A stretch of 39,409 nucleotides of DNA from Oscillospiraceae bacterium (GTDB taxonomy: Bacteria; Bacillota; Clostridia; Oscillospirales; Oscillospiraceae). Numbering within the stretch: position 1 is the first letter of the stretch; each line of letters starts with the position of its first letter. The stretch is taken from NCBI GenBank assembly GCA_017535865.1, contig JAFXTM010000094.1, positions 1 to 39,409 of the forward strand. Direction: 5' to 3'. Shown piece after piece: positions 28,095 to 35,773 of the stretch. A program made the translations under genes and the position numbers. Under the pieces are notes generated by a model. That model searched no databases and was not told where the DNA came from. It worked only from the letters and a program-made list of their open reading frames with translations.

Positions 28095-28155
28095 ACAGCC
28101 GCGTCCTCCTTTTGAGATTTGTTTCAGTGCCCGTGCGCTGGTATCCGTCCGACGA

Positions 28156-28572
28156 TCAGCCCAACAGCCATGAGAGCAGCATGGCGATGATCGCGCCGGT
28201 CATCGCAACGGAAAAGAGCTTTTTGATCGCTTGCAGCAAGCCGCTTCGAATTGCTTTCCTGGAGGCGAGCATCAGAAGCATGCTCACGCCGCAGGCGAGG
28301 ATAACGGCCAGCCAGCTGACCGCGATCGTGGAATACAGTTTGGAGGTGCGCGCGATCGCTTCGCTGACCACACGCGTGTTCAGGAACAGGCAGGACAGGA
28401 AAGCAAAGATCAGAGACCAGGTCACTGAAGCCTTGATGATCTTCAGGGACGTCTCGCTCCGCACGCCCACATCGCCCGCTTTGGAGAACAGGTTCAGCCC
28501 GATATAGACTAGAGAAAAAACCACGCCTGAAATGTTCAGGGCAATCGTGGAAAAATACAAAATCTTCGACAT
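28156..28572 (-). CDS. Small four-helix integral membrane protein
   Basis: A 138-residue hydrophobic protein with four predicted transmembrane helices at about 7-29, 45-67, 83-103 and 120-137 and short basic loops. No family recognised. TAGGAGGAACT directly precedes the ATG, an ideal ribosome site, and it follows the zinc-finger membrane protein gene by eight bases. A longer frame over the same bases (to 28663) is not hydrophobic and lacks such a site, so I reject it. It is probably the membrane platform or pore partner of its neighbour. Confidence 0.75.
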   Translation of the reverse strand: MSKILYFSTIALNISGVVFSLVYIGLNLFSKAGDVGVRSETSLKIIKASVTWSLIFAFLSCLFLNTRVVSEAIARTSKLYSTIAVSWLAVILACGVSMLLMLASRKAIRSGLLQAIKKLFSVAMTGAIIAMLLSWLLG

Positions 28573-28580
28573 AGTTCCTC

Positions 28581-29219
28581 CTATAAGCCACGCGTGAATA
28601 CACGGACCGTAGCGATTTTGGCAAGGTTAAGCAGATGAATGAAAAACGCTTTAGCCGAGGCAAACACCGCGGCAGCCGCGGCAGCGAGGATGCCCAGGTT
28701 CACCCCGGCGTGCCGGATCAGCGGGAGGAGCGTGTTGAAAAAGGTATACACACAGCGGCTCCTCGCCTGCTCCCAGATCGACGGGAGCGGGGCGAACAGG
28801 ATCGCCACGTTCGCCGACGCGTGATCCCAGGCGGCGACGGCGTTTCCCGGAACGCTGACGAAGGCGGCGGCGCCCAGGCTGCGGAAGAACTGCGGAACGA
28901 TCGTCTTCCACCAATAGACCACCTGGCTTTTCACGCGTTCCACCATCACGGCCGCCATCAGCAGGAGATCTTCAAAGCTTCCGCTCGTCAGCCTCCGGGT
29001 AATATCCACCACGACGGCGATCAGCACGACGATCAGCGCGGCAAAGAAAGCATAGCGGGCAACAAGGTACGCCTTATCGAAGATCTTTTCGATCCTCTCC
29101 TGCCGCCTGGCCCTCCGTTCTTCGGCGATCGATGCGCTTGAACGAGGCTGGCCGCATACGGAGCACTCCAGCGCCTCGTCCTCATTGTATGTATCGCAGA
29201 AATCGCATCTCCAACTCAA
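28581..29219 (-). CDS. RanBP2-type zinc finger membrane protein
   Basis: A 212-residue protein that opens with a RanBP2-like zinc finger: W3, C5, C8, N12, C19 and C22 (WRCDFCDTYNEDEALECSVCG). A basic helix (EERRARRQERIEKIFDK) and a strong transmembrane segment (about 53-73) follow. Several weaker hydrophobic stretches come later, the clearest at about 172-192 (GILAAAAAAVFASAKAF). The finger has exactly the same spacing as that of the next protein upstream (29249-29755), so both may bind one partner. The start codon is TTG after GAGGGTG. Function unknown; a membrane anchor with a protein- or ubiquitin-fold-binding finger is plausible. Confidence 0.72.
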   Translation of the reverse strand: MSWRCDFCDTYNEDEALECSVCGQPRSSASIAEERRARRQERIEKIFDKAYLVARYAFFAALIVVLIAVVVDITRRLTSGSFEDLLLMAAVMVERVKSQVVYWWKTIVPQFFRSLGAAAFVSVPGNAVAAWDHASANVAILFAPLPSIWEQARSRCVYTFFNTLLPLIRHAGVNLGILAAAAAAVFASAKAFFIHLLNLAKIATVRVFTRGL

Positions 29220-29248
29220 TGGTTCACCCTCTTTCCGGCGCCGCAGCG

Positions 29249-29755
29249 CTATATTTTGCGGGCCATTCGCACGCGCGTGACCATGTCGTCCCGGAGAAAG
29301 CGGTTCGTGCCGTCACCCTTATAAAAGGTGTACCCGTTCACGCCGCCCATGACCGTCCGCTCTGATCGGATATACCCCATCCTCTGGATGGCGTCGATAT
29401 CGAAGCGGATCCGGTGTTCCGGCCAAGGCTCGGCAAAGTCCGGTCCGGAGCCGCCTCCGGCGATCGGCCCCCGTGTCGGTTCCGGATCGGGACGTGTCGG
29501 TTCCGGATCGGGACGCGCCGGTTCCGGATCGGGATGCGCCGGTTCCGCCGGACGGCTTCGGGACGCTTTCGGGCGGAACAGGTTTTTGATCGACTCAACG
29601 AATGCCGCAAAGTCCGAAAAGACGATCGATACCCCGCCGCCATCCGCTCTGTCTCCCGGCGAAGAAGTCTTCGTCGGCCGTTCGGATCCGCATACACAGC
29701 AGATCGTGTTTTCCTCGGTGTTTTCACTCGAACAGTAAGGACATATCCAGACCAT
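29249..29755 (-). CDS. Zinc-finger adaptor with Pro-rich repeats and one EPWPEH domain
   Basis: A 168-residue soluble protein in three parts. Residues 3-23 are a RanBP2-like zinc finger (W3, C5, C8, N12, C19, C22). Residues about 69-95 hold PDPEPAR/PDPEPTR tandem repeats, a stiff acidic linker. Residues 109-168 are one copy of the EPWPEH repeat that also occurs three times at the end of the neighbouring kinase. Shared domain and adjacency suggest that this adaptor and the kinase bind the same target or each other. It begins 17 bases after the kinase stop. I do not recognise the EPWPEH domain from any named family. Confidence 0.7.
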   Translation of the reverse strand: MVWICPYCSSENTEENTICCVCGSERPTKTSSPGDRADGGGVSIVFSDFAAFVESIKNLFRPKASRSRPAEPAHPDPEPARPDPEPTRPDPEPTRGPIAGGGSGPDFAEPWPEHRIRFDIDAIQRMGYIRSERTVMGGVNGYTFYKGDGTNRFLRDDMVTRVRMARKI

Positions 29756-29772
29756 CTTTTGTTTCCTTCTTT

Positions 29773-31296
29773 TCAGGATTTTCTTGCCAGATGCAAATGG
29801 AGCAGCATCTCGACCCGCAGGAACTGTTCGCTGCCGTCCCTCCGAACGAGGCGGTAACCCTTCACGCCATACTTCTCCACGCGCTCAACGCTTACAAAGC
29901 CCTTGGCGCTTATGGCGTCCTCAAGGAACTCGATACGGTGTTCTGGCCACGGTTCGCTGGAACCAGGAGGAGGGGGGGGCGGGACCACTTTAGTTTTCTT
30001 CGCATAATTCATCAAAAGAAGCTTTTCCACCCGGAAGAATGTCGACGTCCCATTCGCGCGGTAGAACGTGTAGCCCTTCACGCCGTCCTTGACTGTCCGT
30101 TCTCCGGAAACGAAGCCCCGGCTCTTGATCTTGTCCTGGTCAAAAACAATGTTGTGTTCCGGCCACGGTTCGGGGCCGTCTCCGCCTATCTCTCTGGCAT
30201 ATCCCTTGGATATCAGTTTTTCTTTGGTGAAGACCTCTGTTTTTCCGCTCGTTTCATAGTGCAGCTCATATCTCTTTTGTCCGTCTTTTTCGATTTTTTT
30301 CAGACCGTCGATCTTATCGGCCTTCAGCTTGTCCCTGTCCAGGATGATCCGATGCTCCGGCCAAGGCTCTTCAATGACGGGTTTCCCGCCCGGTTTCAAC
30401 CGCTTCAGGACCTCCGATGCGCTCGGACGGTCATTCGGATCCAGGCTCAGCATATCGTTTATGAGCGCGATGAACAGGGGGTCTGTGATTTTCGTGCTCA
30501 GCTGGAGCTTGCCGCCGTTGTTCAGAGCGACCCAGCAGTAAACCGGCTTCCCCTTTTCGAGCCTTTTCCGGAGCTTTTCGGGAAGGTCGACCGGCGTCGG
30601 GAGGCACCCGCTCAGATAGTAGTGGAAGATCAGGCCCATGGAAAATATATCGGATTTTTCCGTCAGATTCTTCTCCAGTTCCTCCCGGTCATCTTCCACG
30701 GAGATGCACATACCGAGCTCGGGAGAATAATAATCGATCGTGCCGATCAGGTCTTCCGGCTTTTTATCGACAAAATAGCTGCTGTCAAAATCGACCAGCT
30801 TTGCAACATAATTCCCCGCCCTGTTTCGGACCAGCAGCACGTTTTCGGGCTTGAGGTCGCTGTGTACGATATGGAGAGTGTGAACGACGTGGAGGGCGCC
30901 GGCCGCCGTCTGCATCAGGAGCCTCTTCACGTCGACCGAGAGACTGGTCAGCACGCCGTCGAGTTCTTCTTTGGGAACGACGCCCTCCACAAATTCCGAC
31001 GCCTCCACAAGCTGGTTGCCCTCGATGAACTCCTCACAGGGGATGATGAGGTTCCCGCCTTCCCCGGAGCGAGACCGGATAGCTGCGTTGACCGCTCTCC
31101 GCGTACCCTCGAAAGCTTCAAACTTTTTTCTGTTATGCGCAAAGGTTTTGGCGTCCAGCGTACCGTTGTCGATCGGCTTCACCGGCGTCTGGTATTTCTT
31201 CAGGAAATAGATCTTTCCACCTTTTTGGGCCCTTGCGATCTGCCCTGACGTGCTGTTTTTCCAATCGCTGATCAGCTCGTAGCCGTGCACGTTCAT
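29773..31296 (-). CDS. Serine/threonine protein kinase with three C-terminal EPWPEH repeats
   Basis: A 507-residue protein. The kinase domain (about 5-300) has the ATP lysine in IYFLKKYQTP (K33/K34), an intact catalytic loop HSDLKPEN (145-152, D147 and K149), a metal-binding DFD (169-171, in place of DFG) and GTIDYYSPE as the APE-type activation segment. Three copies of a roughly 60-residue repeat follow, at about 310-370, 376-435 and 448-507. Each opens EPWPEH and contains a GY/RY core and a hydrophobic end. A run of six prolines (439-444), encoded partly by eight consecutive Cs, links copies 2 and 3. There is no transmembrane helix. The kinase domain is a close duplicate of the C-terminal domain of the upstream PP2C fusion. 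This is the catalytically competent kinase of the pair. Confidence 0.88.
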   Translation of the reverse strand: MNVHGYELISDWKNSTSGQIARAQKGGKIYFLKKYQTPVKPIDNGTLDAKTFAHNRKKFEAFEGTRRAVNAAIRSRSGEGGNLIIPCEEFIEGNQLVEASEFVEGVVPKEELDGVLTSLSVDVKRLLMQTAAGALHVVHTLHIVHSDLKPENVLLVRNRAGNYVAKLVDFDSSYFVDKKPEDLIGTIDYYSPELGMCISVEDDREELEKNLTEKSDIFSMGLIFHYYLSGCLPTPVDLPEKLRKRLEKGKPVYCWVALNNGGKLQLSTKITDPLFIALINDMLSLDPNDRPSASEVLKRLKPGGKPVIEEPWPEHRIILDRDKLKADKIDGLKKIEKDGQKRYELHYETSGKTEVFTKEKLISKGYAREIGGDGPEPWPEHNIVFDQDKIKSRGFVSGERTVKDGVKGYTFYRANGTSTFFRVEKLLLMNYAKKTKVVPPPPPPGSSEPWPEHRIEFLEDAISAKGFVSVERVEKYGVKGYRLVRRDGSEQFLRVEMLLHLHLARKS

Positions 31297-32370
31297 TTCT
31301 TTTCCTCCTCTGCGTTATGGAACTCCGGCTCTGCTTCTCCGCGCCGGGGATCCTCCCGCATTTTTCACTTCTTATGGCAGTCTCCATGGGATACCGGCAC
31401 CCTGGGGATACCGGCATCCCATGAAATTACAGATTATGGGAAAGCTTTTTCATCAAGTCTCCGAAATCCCGGCCAGCCTTGTCAAAACTTCCGCGGCAGA
31501 CGGGCGAGCGTCCGGATCCGGGCTCAGCATATCCCGGATGAGCGCGACGCACTCCGGATTCTGGATCTCCGGGCTCAGCTGGAGCTTGCCGCCGTTGTTC
31601 AGCGCGGCCCAGCAGAAAACCGGCTTCCCCTGCTCCTGCCTTTTCCGGAGCTCTTCGGGAAGGTCGACCGGCGTCGGGAGGCACCCGCTCAGATAATAAT
31701 GGAAAACCAGGCCCAGGGAGAAAACATCGGATTTTTCCGTCAGCTTCTTCTCCAGTTCCTCCCGGTCATCTTCCGCGGAGATGCACATACCGAGCTCGGG
31801 AGAATAATATTCGATCGTGCCGAACAGCTCTTCCGGCTTTTTATCGACCGGATAGCTGCTGTCAAAGTCGATCAGTTTGGTGACATACTCCCCCGCCTGG
31901 TTGCGGACCAGCTGCAGATTTGAAAGATTGACATCGCTGTGTACGATATGGAGACTGTGAACGACGTGGAGGGCGCCGGCCGCCGTCTGCATCAGGAGTT
32001 TTTTTGCGGCGAACGGGAGGCTGGCCAGCACGCCGTCGAGTTCTTCTTTGGGAACGACGCCCTCCATAAATTCCGACGCCTCCACGAAGTGGTTGCCTTC
32101 GATGAACTCTTCGCAGGGAACGACGATGCTCCCGCTCTCCCCGGTGCACACCCGCAGGGACTGGTTGAGAATTCTACGCATACGGACAAACGCATCGAAC
32201 TTCTTCCGGTTGTATTCGAAGGTCCTGGCGTCCAGCGTACCGTTGTCGATCGGCGCCACGGGCGTCTGATATTTCTTCAGGAAATAGATCTTTCCATCTT
32301 TCTGGGCCCTTGCGATCTGACCTGAAGAGCTGTTTTTCCAGTCGCTGATCAGCTCGTAGCCATGGAAGCT
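30400..32370. repeat. Tandem duplication of the kinase-domain coding sequence
   Basis: About 0.9 kb (30400-31293) of the stand-alone kinase gene is closely similar at DNA level to 31477-32370, the kinase part of the PP2C fusion gene, at an offset of about 1077 bases. Long identical stretches exist, for example around the KKLMQTAAGALHVVH and VDLPEELRKR codons. Recent duplication with later divergence of the catalytic loop is the simplest reading. Confidence 0.75.
31385..31423 (-). other. Hairpin between the PP2C-kinase and kinase genes
   Basis: Inverted arms CATGGGAT (31385-31392) and ATCCCATG (31416-31423) enclose two direct copies of GGATACCGGCA. The interior can extend the stem partially. 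No T-tract follows, so it is more likely an mRNA processing or stability element than a terminator. Confidence 0.4.
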
Positions 32371-34470
32371 CTCCGTTTTCTCCTGAAGGTACTTTTTGAA
32401 GAGCTCCTCGTATTTTGCAAACAGAGCCGCCTGCAGCTCCGCTTTGGCTTTCAGTTCGTCCAGGTCTGTTTCCGCCTCTTTCATGAGCTTGATCGTCGCG
32501 GCGCGAAGGTCTTCGGAGATCGGGACCTTTGGATCCCCGACGATCGCCGGAATGAGCTCTGTGTAATGCTCGTCCCAGTAGGCTTTCCGGCATTCCTCGA
32601 CAAGCTTGTCCTTCTCTTCCGTCTCCAGGCTTGCAAGGAGTTTTCTCGCCTCGCGGATCCTTTCAATCACGTCCTGCAGTTCCTCGCACGCATGTGGAAG
32701 GATACAGGTTTCCGTGGCCTTCAGATCGAGTTTTCCGGCAATGGCCAACTCTCTGAGCTGACGGAGCTCCTCCCGGTGCTTGTTAGCCAAATTCTGGTTT
32801 TCCTGAATGAAGTCGCTGCGGAGATTCAGCAGTTTGCTGATAATCGGATGTTTTTTATTATTGATGTTTTCGAAGAAGCAGAATACCTCATCCAGCGCTT
32901 CTTCAAGCTCAAAGACTTCGGAGAAGCTCACGCCCTGAAAATCCAGATAGCTCTTCGGAACGCCGACGGACACGACCTGGTCGATCGTTTCCCGCATTTG
33001 CTCCGTCATTTCCGTGATCTGCTCACGGTATTCTTTGATCTTGCTCAAATACTTTTCTGTCTGTTCCCGAAACTTTCTTTCTTTGTCGGCAATCCTGTCC
33101 GAGGCGAGCCTCTCTCCAAAGGCCTCTTCGTGCGGCTGCAGGGAACGGAAACGGCTGAAGTTTCTTTTGATCTGTTCTTCGATCTCCCTCTCCGCTTCCT
33201 CGATCTTCCGCGCGGCGGCGGCGATCTTTTCGTCGAGTACCCGGTTTTTTTCCGCAAAGCGGGGATCCCGTCCGCTCTTGACCGCCTCCACACAGTATGC
33301 GCAGACAGCTTCTTCGCTTTCAAACAGGCCCTTCACGCTTGCAAGCGGGTCCGGCTTTTCCCTGGAGGCTTCTTCGAATTCTGCCGCATAGTCGCGCTCG
33401 AGAAGCTCCGGCAGCTTGGACAGATACGCTGCGTTCAGCGCATCCAGCCGGGCGGCGCAGCTCTTCTGAAACGCCTCGAAGGACTCATAGCCGAACATCT
33501 TCATGGCAATCGTGCTGCTGTCGTCGTCTGCCCGACCGTAATCATAAAACGCCTGGCAAAGCTTTTCGCTCATTTCCGCGGTGTCTTTGGATCCGACCGC
33601 CGCATCCAGAATAAACTTTTCAAAGGTCATCTGCGACCGGTAATACTTCAGCTCAAAGGCTCCGTCGCTCGCATTGAACAGGACGCAGGGCTTCGGGAAT
33701 CTCCGGTAGTAGCAGCTAATGCCGAAAGACTCGCCCTCGTTGGCCCGGATATAATTCGTCATGGCGCCGTCCTCGCCCTCCTGATCCTCGATCAGCTGGC
33801 AAAGCCCGTCCCGCTCCGTCCAGATATACGGTCTGGAGTCTCCGGCGTGCAGATAGATGGCCTCCACGGCATCTTCCGTCTCCCGGTAGATCGTGGCGCA
33901 AAGCGTGGTCCCGAGCAGAGCGAGATTTTCCAAGGAGCTTTCGTAGACCAGATTGGCATTCCTGGCAACCTGGCGCAGCTGGGCCTGGAACAGCTCCGCC
34001 AGTCTATCCCCGAGCTCTTTCAAGAGCGCTTCTCTCTTTTTCGGGGAAGTCTGCTCATGATACTTTGCGAACAGGTTTTCCGGCTGCAGATCCTCGATAT
34101 AGAGCGCGGCGTGCAGGAGCAGCGCAGCAAGGATGCGGGAGCCAAAATAACCGCTTTTCTTCATGTTCAGCTGTTTGCTGAAATAGCAGTGCTTGACGCC
34201 ATACAGCTCAAAGAAAGAGTTCGTCACATACCGGACGAATCTCTCGTCCGCATAATCGTCGAACACGCCGGCAAAGAGCGTATCAAGCAGCTTATCGGGC
34301 TCAAACAGTTCCCTCTTGAAGGACTGGTGGTAGATGGCCCCGCGGCCGCCCATGCCGTCCGCGACAAAAAAGAGCCGGTCGTCTACGTACGGGCTCGCAT
34401 CCTCGCCTTTATACACCTTTGTCCCGTCTTCACGCGTCTTTGTAGTCTGTCTGAATACGGTCAGTTCCAT
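31453..34470 (-). CDS. PP2C phosphatase - coiled coil - Ser/Thr kinase-like fusion protein
   Basis: A 1005-residue cytoplasmic protein in three parts. Residues about 1-330 are a PP2C-type phosphatase with DGMGG (38-42), LLGTTLCA, AGDSR (209-213), NASDGAF (267-272) and the metal aspartates ADDDSS (314-319), so it should be active. Residues about 400-700 are highly charged and helical, a long coiled coil. Residues about 703-1000 are a kinase domain with K732/K733 and DFD (868-870), but the catalytic loop reads HSDVNLSN (844-851): the usual Lys is Asn848. It may be a weak kinase or a pseudokinase. I chose the start MELTVFRQ, with AAGGGG upstream. Phosphatase, kinase and vWA proteins together form a TerY-P-like module; fusing PP2C to a kinase is unusual. 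Confidence 0.85.
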   Translation of the reverse strand: MELTVFRQTTKTREDGTKVYKGEDASPYVDDRLFFVADGMGGRGAIYHQSFKRELFEPDKLLDTLFAGVFDDYADERFVRYVTNSFFELYGVKHCYFSKQLNMKKSGYFGSRILAALLLHAALYIEDLQPENLFAKYHEQTSPKKREALLKELGDRLAELFQAQLRQVARNANLVYESSLENLALLGTTLCATIYRETEDAVEAIYLHAGDSRPYIWTERDGLCQLIEDQEGEDGAMTNYIRANEGESFGISCYYRRFPKPCVLFNASDGAFELKYYRSQMTFEKFILDAAVGSKDTAEMSEKLCQAFYDYGRADDDSSTIAMKMFGYESFEAFQKSCAARLDALNAAYLSKLPELLERDYAAEFEEASREKPDPLASVKGLFESEEAVCAYCVEAVKSGRDPRFAEKNRVLDEKIAAAARKIEEAEREIEEQIKRNFSRFRSLQPHEEAFGERLASDRIADKERKFREQTEKYLSKIKEYREQITEMTEQMRETIDQVVSVGVPKSYLDFQGVSFSEVFELEEALDEVFCFFENINNKKHPIISKLLNLRSDFIQENQNLANKHREELRQLRELAIAGKLDLKATETCILPHACEELQDVIERIREARKLLASLETEEKDKLVEECRKAYWDEHYTELIPAIVGDPKVPISEDLRAATIKLMKEAETDLDELKAKAELQAALFAKYEELFKKYLQEKTESFHGYELISDWKNSSSGQIARAQKDGKIYFLKKYQTPVAPIDNGTLDARTFEYNRKKFDAFVRMRRILNQSLRVCTGESGSIVVPCEEFIEGNHFVEASEFMEGVVPKEELDGVLASLPFAAKKLLMQTAAGALHVVHSLHIVHSDVNLSNLQLVRNQAGEYVTKLIDFDSSYPVDKKPEELFGTIEYYSPELGMCISAEDDREELEKKLTEKSDVFSLGLVFHYYLSGCLPTPVDLPEELRKRQEQGKPVFCWAALNNGGKLQLSPEIQNPECVALIRDMLSPDPDARPSAAEVLTRLAGISET

Positions 34471-34511
34471 CCTGGATCCCCTTTCGAAAAAATACACGCA
34501 AGCTGATTCCA

Positions 34512-34559
34512 GCTGCATGATAAAAGGTATGGTTTGTCCGTACGCCTTTATCATGCAGC
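34512..34559 (-). other. Leader hairpin 2, before the PP2C-kinase gene
   Basis: Perfect 13-base arms GCTGCATGATAAA/TTTATCATGCAGC around a 22-base loop lie about 40 bases upstream of the chosen ATG. No T-tract follows. It may tune translation or stability of the fusion protein mRNA. Confidence 0.5.
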
Positions 34560-34571
34560 GGAATACGAACA

Positions 34572-34608
34572 GGCCGGAGCAGATCGCGCATTGCCATCTG
34601 CCCCGGCC
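34572..34608 (-). terminator. Leader hairpin 1, possible weak terminator after the vWA-5 gene
   Basis: The stem GGCCGGGGCAGAT/ATCTGCTCCGGCC (13 pairs, one G-T) has an 11-base loop, ten bases after the vWA-5 stop. The following bases (TGTTCGTATTCC) are only weakly T-rich. It could reduce read-through into the PP2C-kinase gene. Confidence 0.4.
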
Positions 34609-34617
34609 AATATGTGC

Positions 34618-35301
34618 TTAGCAGGAGCCGACCACCAGGTCAATTACCGCTTGCATGTCAGTATCTTCACAGCCCTTGCCCCCGGTGAAGCTGGGCCAGT
34701 ACCGGTTCCACGCCTGCATTTCGGTCCAAGGCTCGGCATTCGGCACAAAGGCCACCAGTCTGCCCTTCGAAGCCTGGTACGTGCTGCTGAGAGACTGATC
34801 GGTCCCTTCCCACCAGGCGCCGAGTGCGGCGATATCGGCAGGCATGCCGGCGGGATACGAAGCGGCGCCCGATCTGGCGCTGAAAGCCAGCGCCGGCGCG
34901 TCGGAAAAGACCAGCACGATATGACGGCGATTGGATCCGCCAGTCGTCCAGTCGGACTTGAGCGCGAGCGCGATCGCCTCCAGCGCGTTCTCAGGTCCGT
35001 CGCCGCCGCCGGACGCCGTGATGCCGTTGACAAAGGCCTGGAGCGCGTCGTTCTCCTCCGGAAGCTTGAAGAACTTCGATTCCTTCATCGGCTCGGCGTC
35101 GCACCCGTAGTCGCGGAACGCGATGACCTTGATACGCAGCTGCTCCACATTTCTATCGGTCTCTTCCATGCCTTCCACGAACCTCTCATAGATGGAAAGC
35201 GCGTTTGCCTTCACCTCGTCGATAATGGGAGACATGCTGCCCGTGGCGTCGATGCACATCACGATATCAACAAAGTATTCGCCTGTTCCCTGTCCAGCCA
35301 T
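34618..35301 (-). CDS. TerY-like vWA domain protein (vWA-5), first gene of the core operon
   Basis: A 227-residue vWA protein with an intact MIDAS: DATGS in DIVMCIDATGSMSP, the KVIAFRDYGCD strand and loop, GGGDGPENALEAIALALKSDWTTGG, and LVFSDAP. It shares ESxFFxLP, WWEGTDQ and GRLVAFVPxxEPW with the array proteins and is most like vWA-1. It has a strong AAGGAGG site and its own promoter, and is followed by the PP2C-kinase gene. This is the vWA-PP2C-kinase order of the TerY-P triad. The protein is cytoplasmic and probably an adaptor bridging kinase/phosphatase to partners through its metal site. Confidence 0.9.
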   Translation of the reverse strand: MAGQGTGEYFVDIVMCIDATGSMSPIIDEVKANALSIYERFVEGMEETDRNVEQLRIKVIAFRDYGCDAEPMKESKFFKLPEENDALQAFVNGITASGGGDGPENALEAIALALKSDWTTGGSNRRHIVLVFSDAPALAFSARSGAASYPAGMPADIAALGAWWEGTDQSLSSTYQASKGRLVAFVPNAEPWTEMQAWNRYWPSFTGGKGCEDTDMQAVIDLVVGSC

Positions 35302-35417
35302 TGAATGATCCTCCTTGTTTTTTCGTTTGATTCATTATCTATATTTACAGCCGACCGTGCGGTCGATAACTGCCCGAAAAGAATGCCCTCCGGCGAGGCG
35401 CATCGTGTTCACAGAAA

Positions 35418-35446
35418 ACTATAAAATGAAACGCCTAAAAAGTCAA
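35418..35446 (-). promoter_or_regulatory. Promoter of the core operon (vWA-5 to terD)
   Basis: TTGACT (35441-35446) and TATAGT (35418-35423) are 17 bases apart on the minus strand, about 115 bases before the vWA-5 start. It is a strong sigma-A-type match inside a segment that is AT-rich for this genome. Confidence 0.82.
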
Positions 35447-35600
35447 TGGTGTCTCCGACAATATCGACTTTTTCGTCCGCGGCTCGGCCGACGGTATGCG
35501 CGCATCGGCGTCTCCGCCCTCAAACGCTCCCCCCTCTTTCTTGGCCATACAGACGACAGCCGTCCGAAAAAGTTCCCCAGGGCGAGAAAGCGGTTATGGA

Positions 35601-35680
35601 TTATATGCCGGCCGTCGCGTCGATGCACAGCACGATATCCGCATAATAGTTTTTTGGGCGTTCGGTGTTTGTTCGCTCAT
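35601..35680 (-). pseudogene. Broken vWA gene remnant
   Basis: AAGGAGG and ATG (35680) start MSEQTPNAQK. After a run of six As, the reading continues in another frame as YYADIVLCIDATAGI and a stop. Adding one A would restore MSEQTPNAQKN-YYADIVLCIDATAGI, matching the N-terminus of the neighbouring vWA proteins through the MIDAS DATxS position. Nothing of the remaining roughly 200 residues is recognisable. This is a frameshifted and truncated former array member. Confidence 0.75.
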
Positions 35681-35705
35681 GGTCGGAGCCTCCTTGTCAT
35701 CATAT

Positions 35706-35748
35706 AAAAACACAGGGACAGCGGGGAGCCCGGTCCCCGCCGCTGCCC
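35706..35748 (-). terminator. Terminator of the vWA array operon
   Basis: On the minus strand, GGGCAGCGGCGGGGA-CCGGGC-TCCCCGCTGTCCC forms a long GC stem with small bulges (35715-35748), followed by TGTGTTTTTATA. It lies 25 bases after the vWA-4 stop. Confidence 0.7.
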
Positions 35749-35773
35749 GGCAGGGCGGTCCGGGTAAAAGAGA

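Larger units (their letters stand above)
35302..35773. other. Intergenic region dividing the cluster into two transcription units
   Basis: Reading on the minus strand, this stretch holds the terminator of the four-gene vWA array, a truncated vWA remnant with a good ribosome site, about 150 bases in which I see nothing, the promoter of the core operon, and the leader of vWA-5. The base composition is visibly more AT-rich near the promoter. Confidence 0.7.

Noticed and set aside
28124-28663. A 179-codon frame over the small membrane protein gene
   Set aside because: It is Arg/His/Cys-rich with no hydrophobic pattern, and the overlapping 138-codon frame has four clear helices and an ideal ribosome site.
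29470-29545. CRISPR-like short repeats
   Set aside because: The roughly 21-base repeats encode the PDPEPxR linker in frame with no spacers, so they are a protein repeat.
31133-31417. A short frame from the hairpin into the kinase gene
   Set aside because: It is an out-of-frame reading of the kinase N-terminus with no good ribosome site.
32362-34506. A 714-codon plus-strand frame over the PP2C-kinase gene
   Set aside because: It is antisense to intact PP2C motifs and the coiled coil. It has no recognisable domain.
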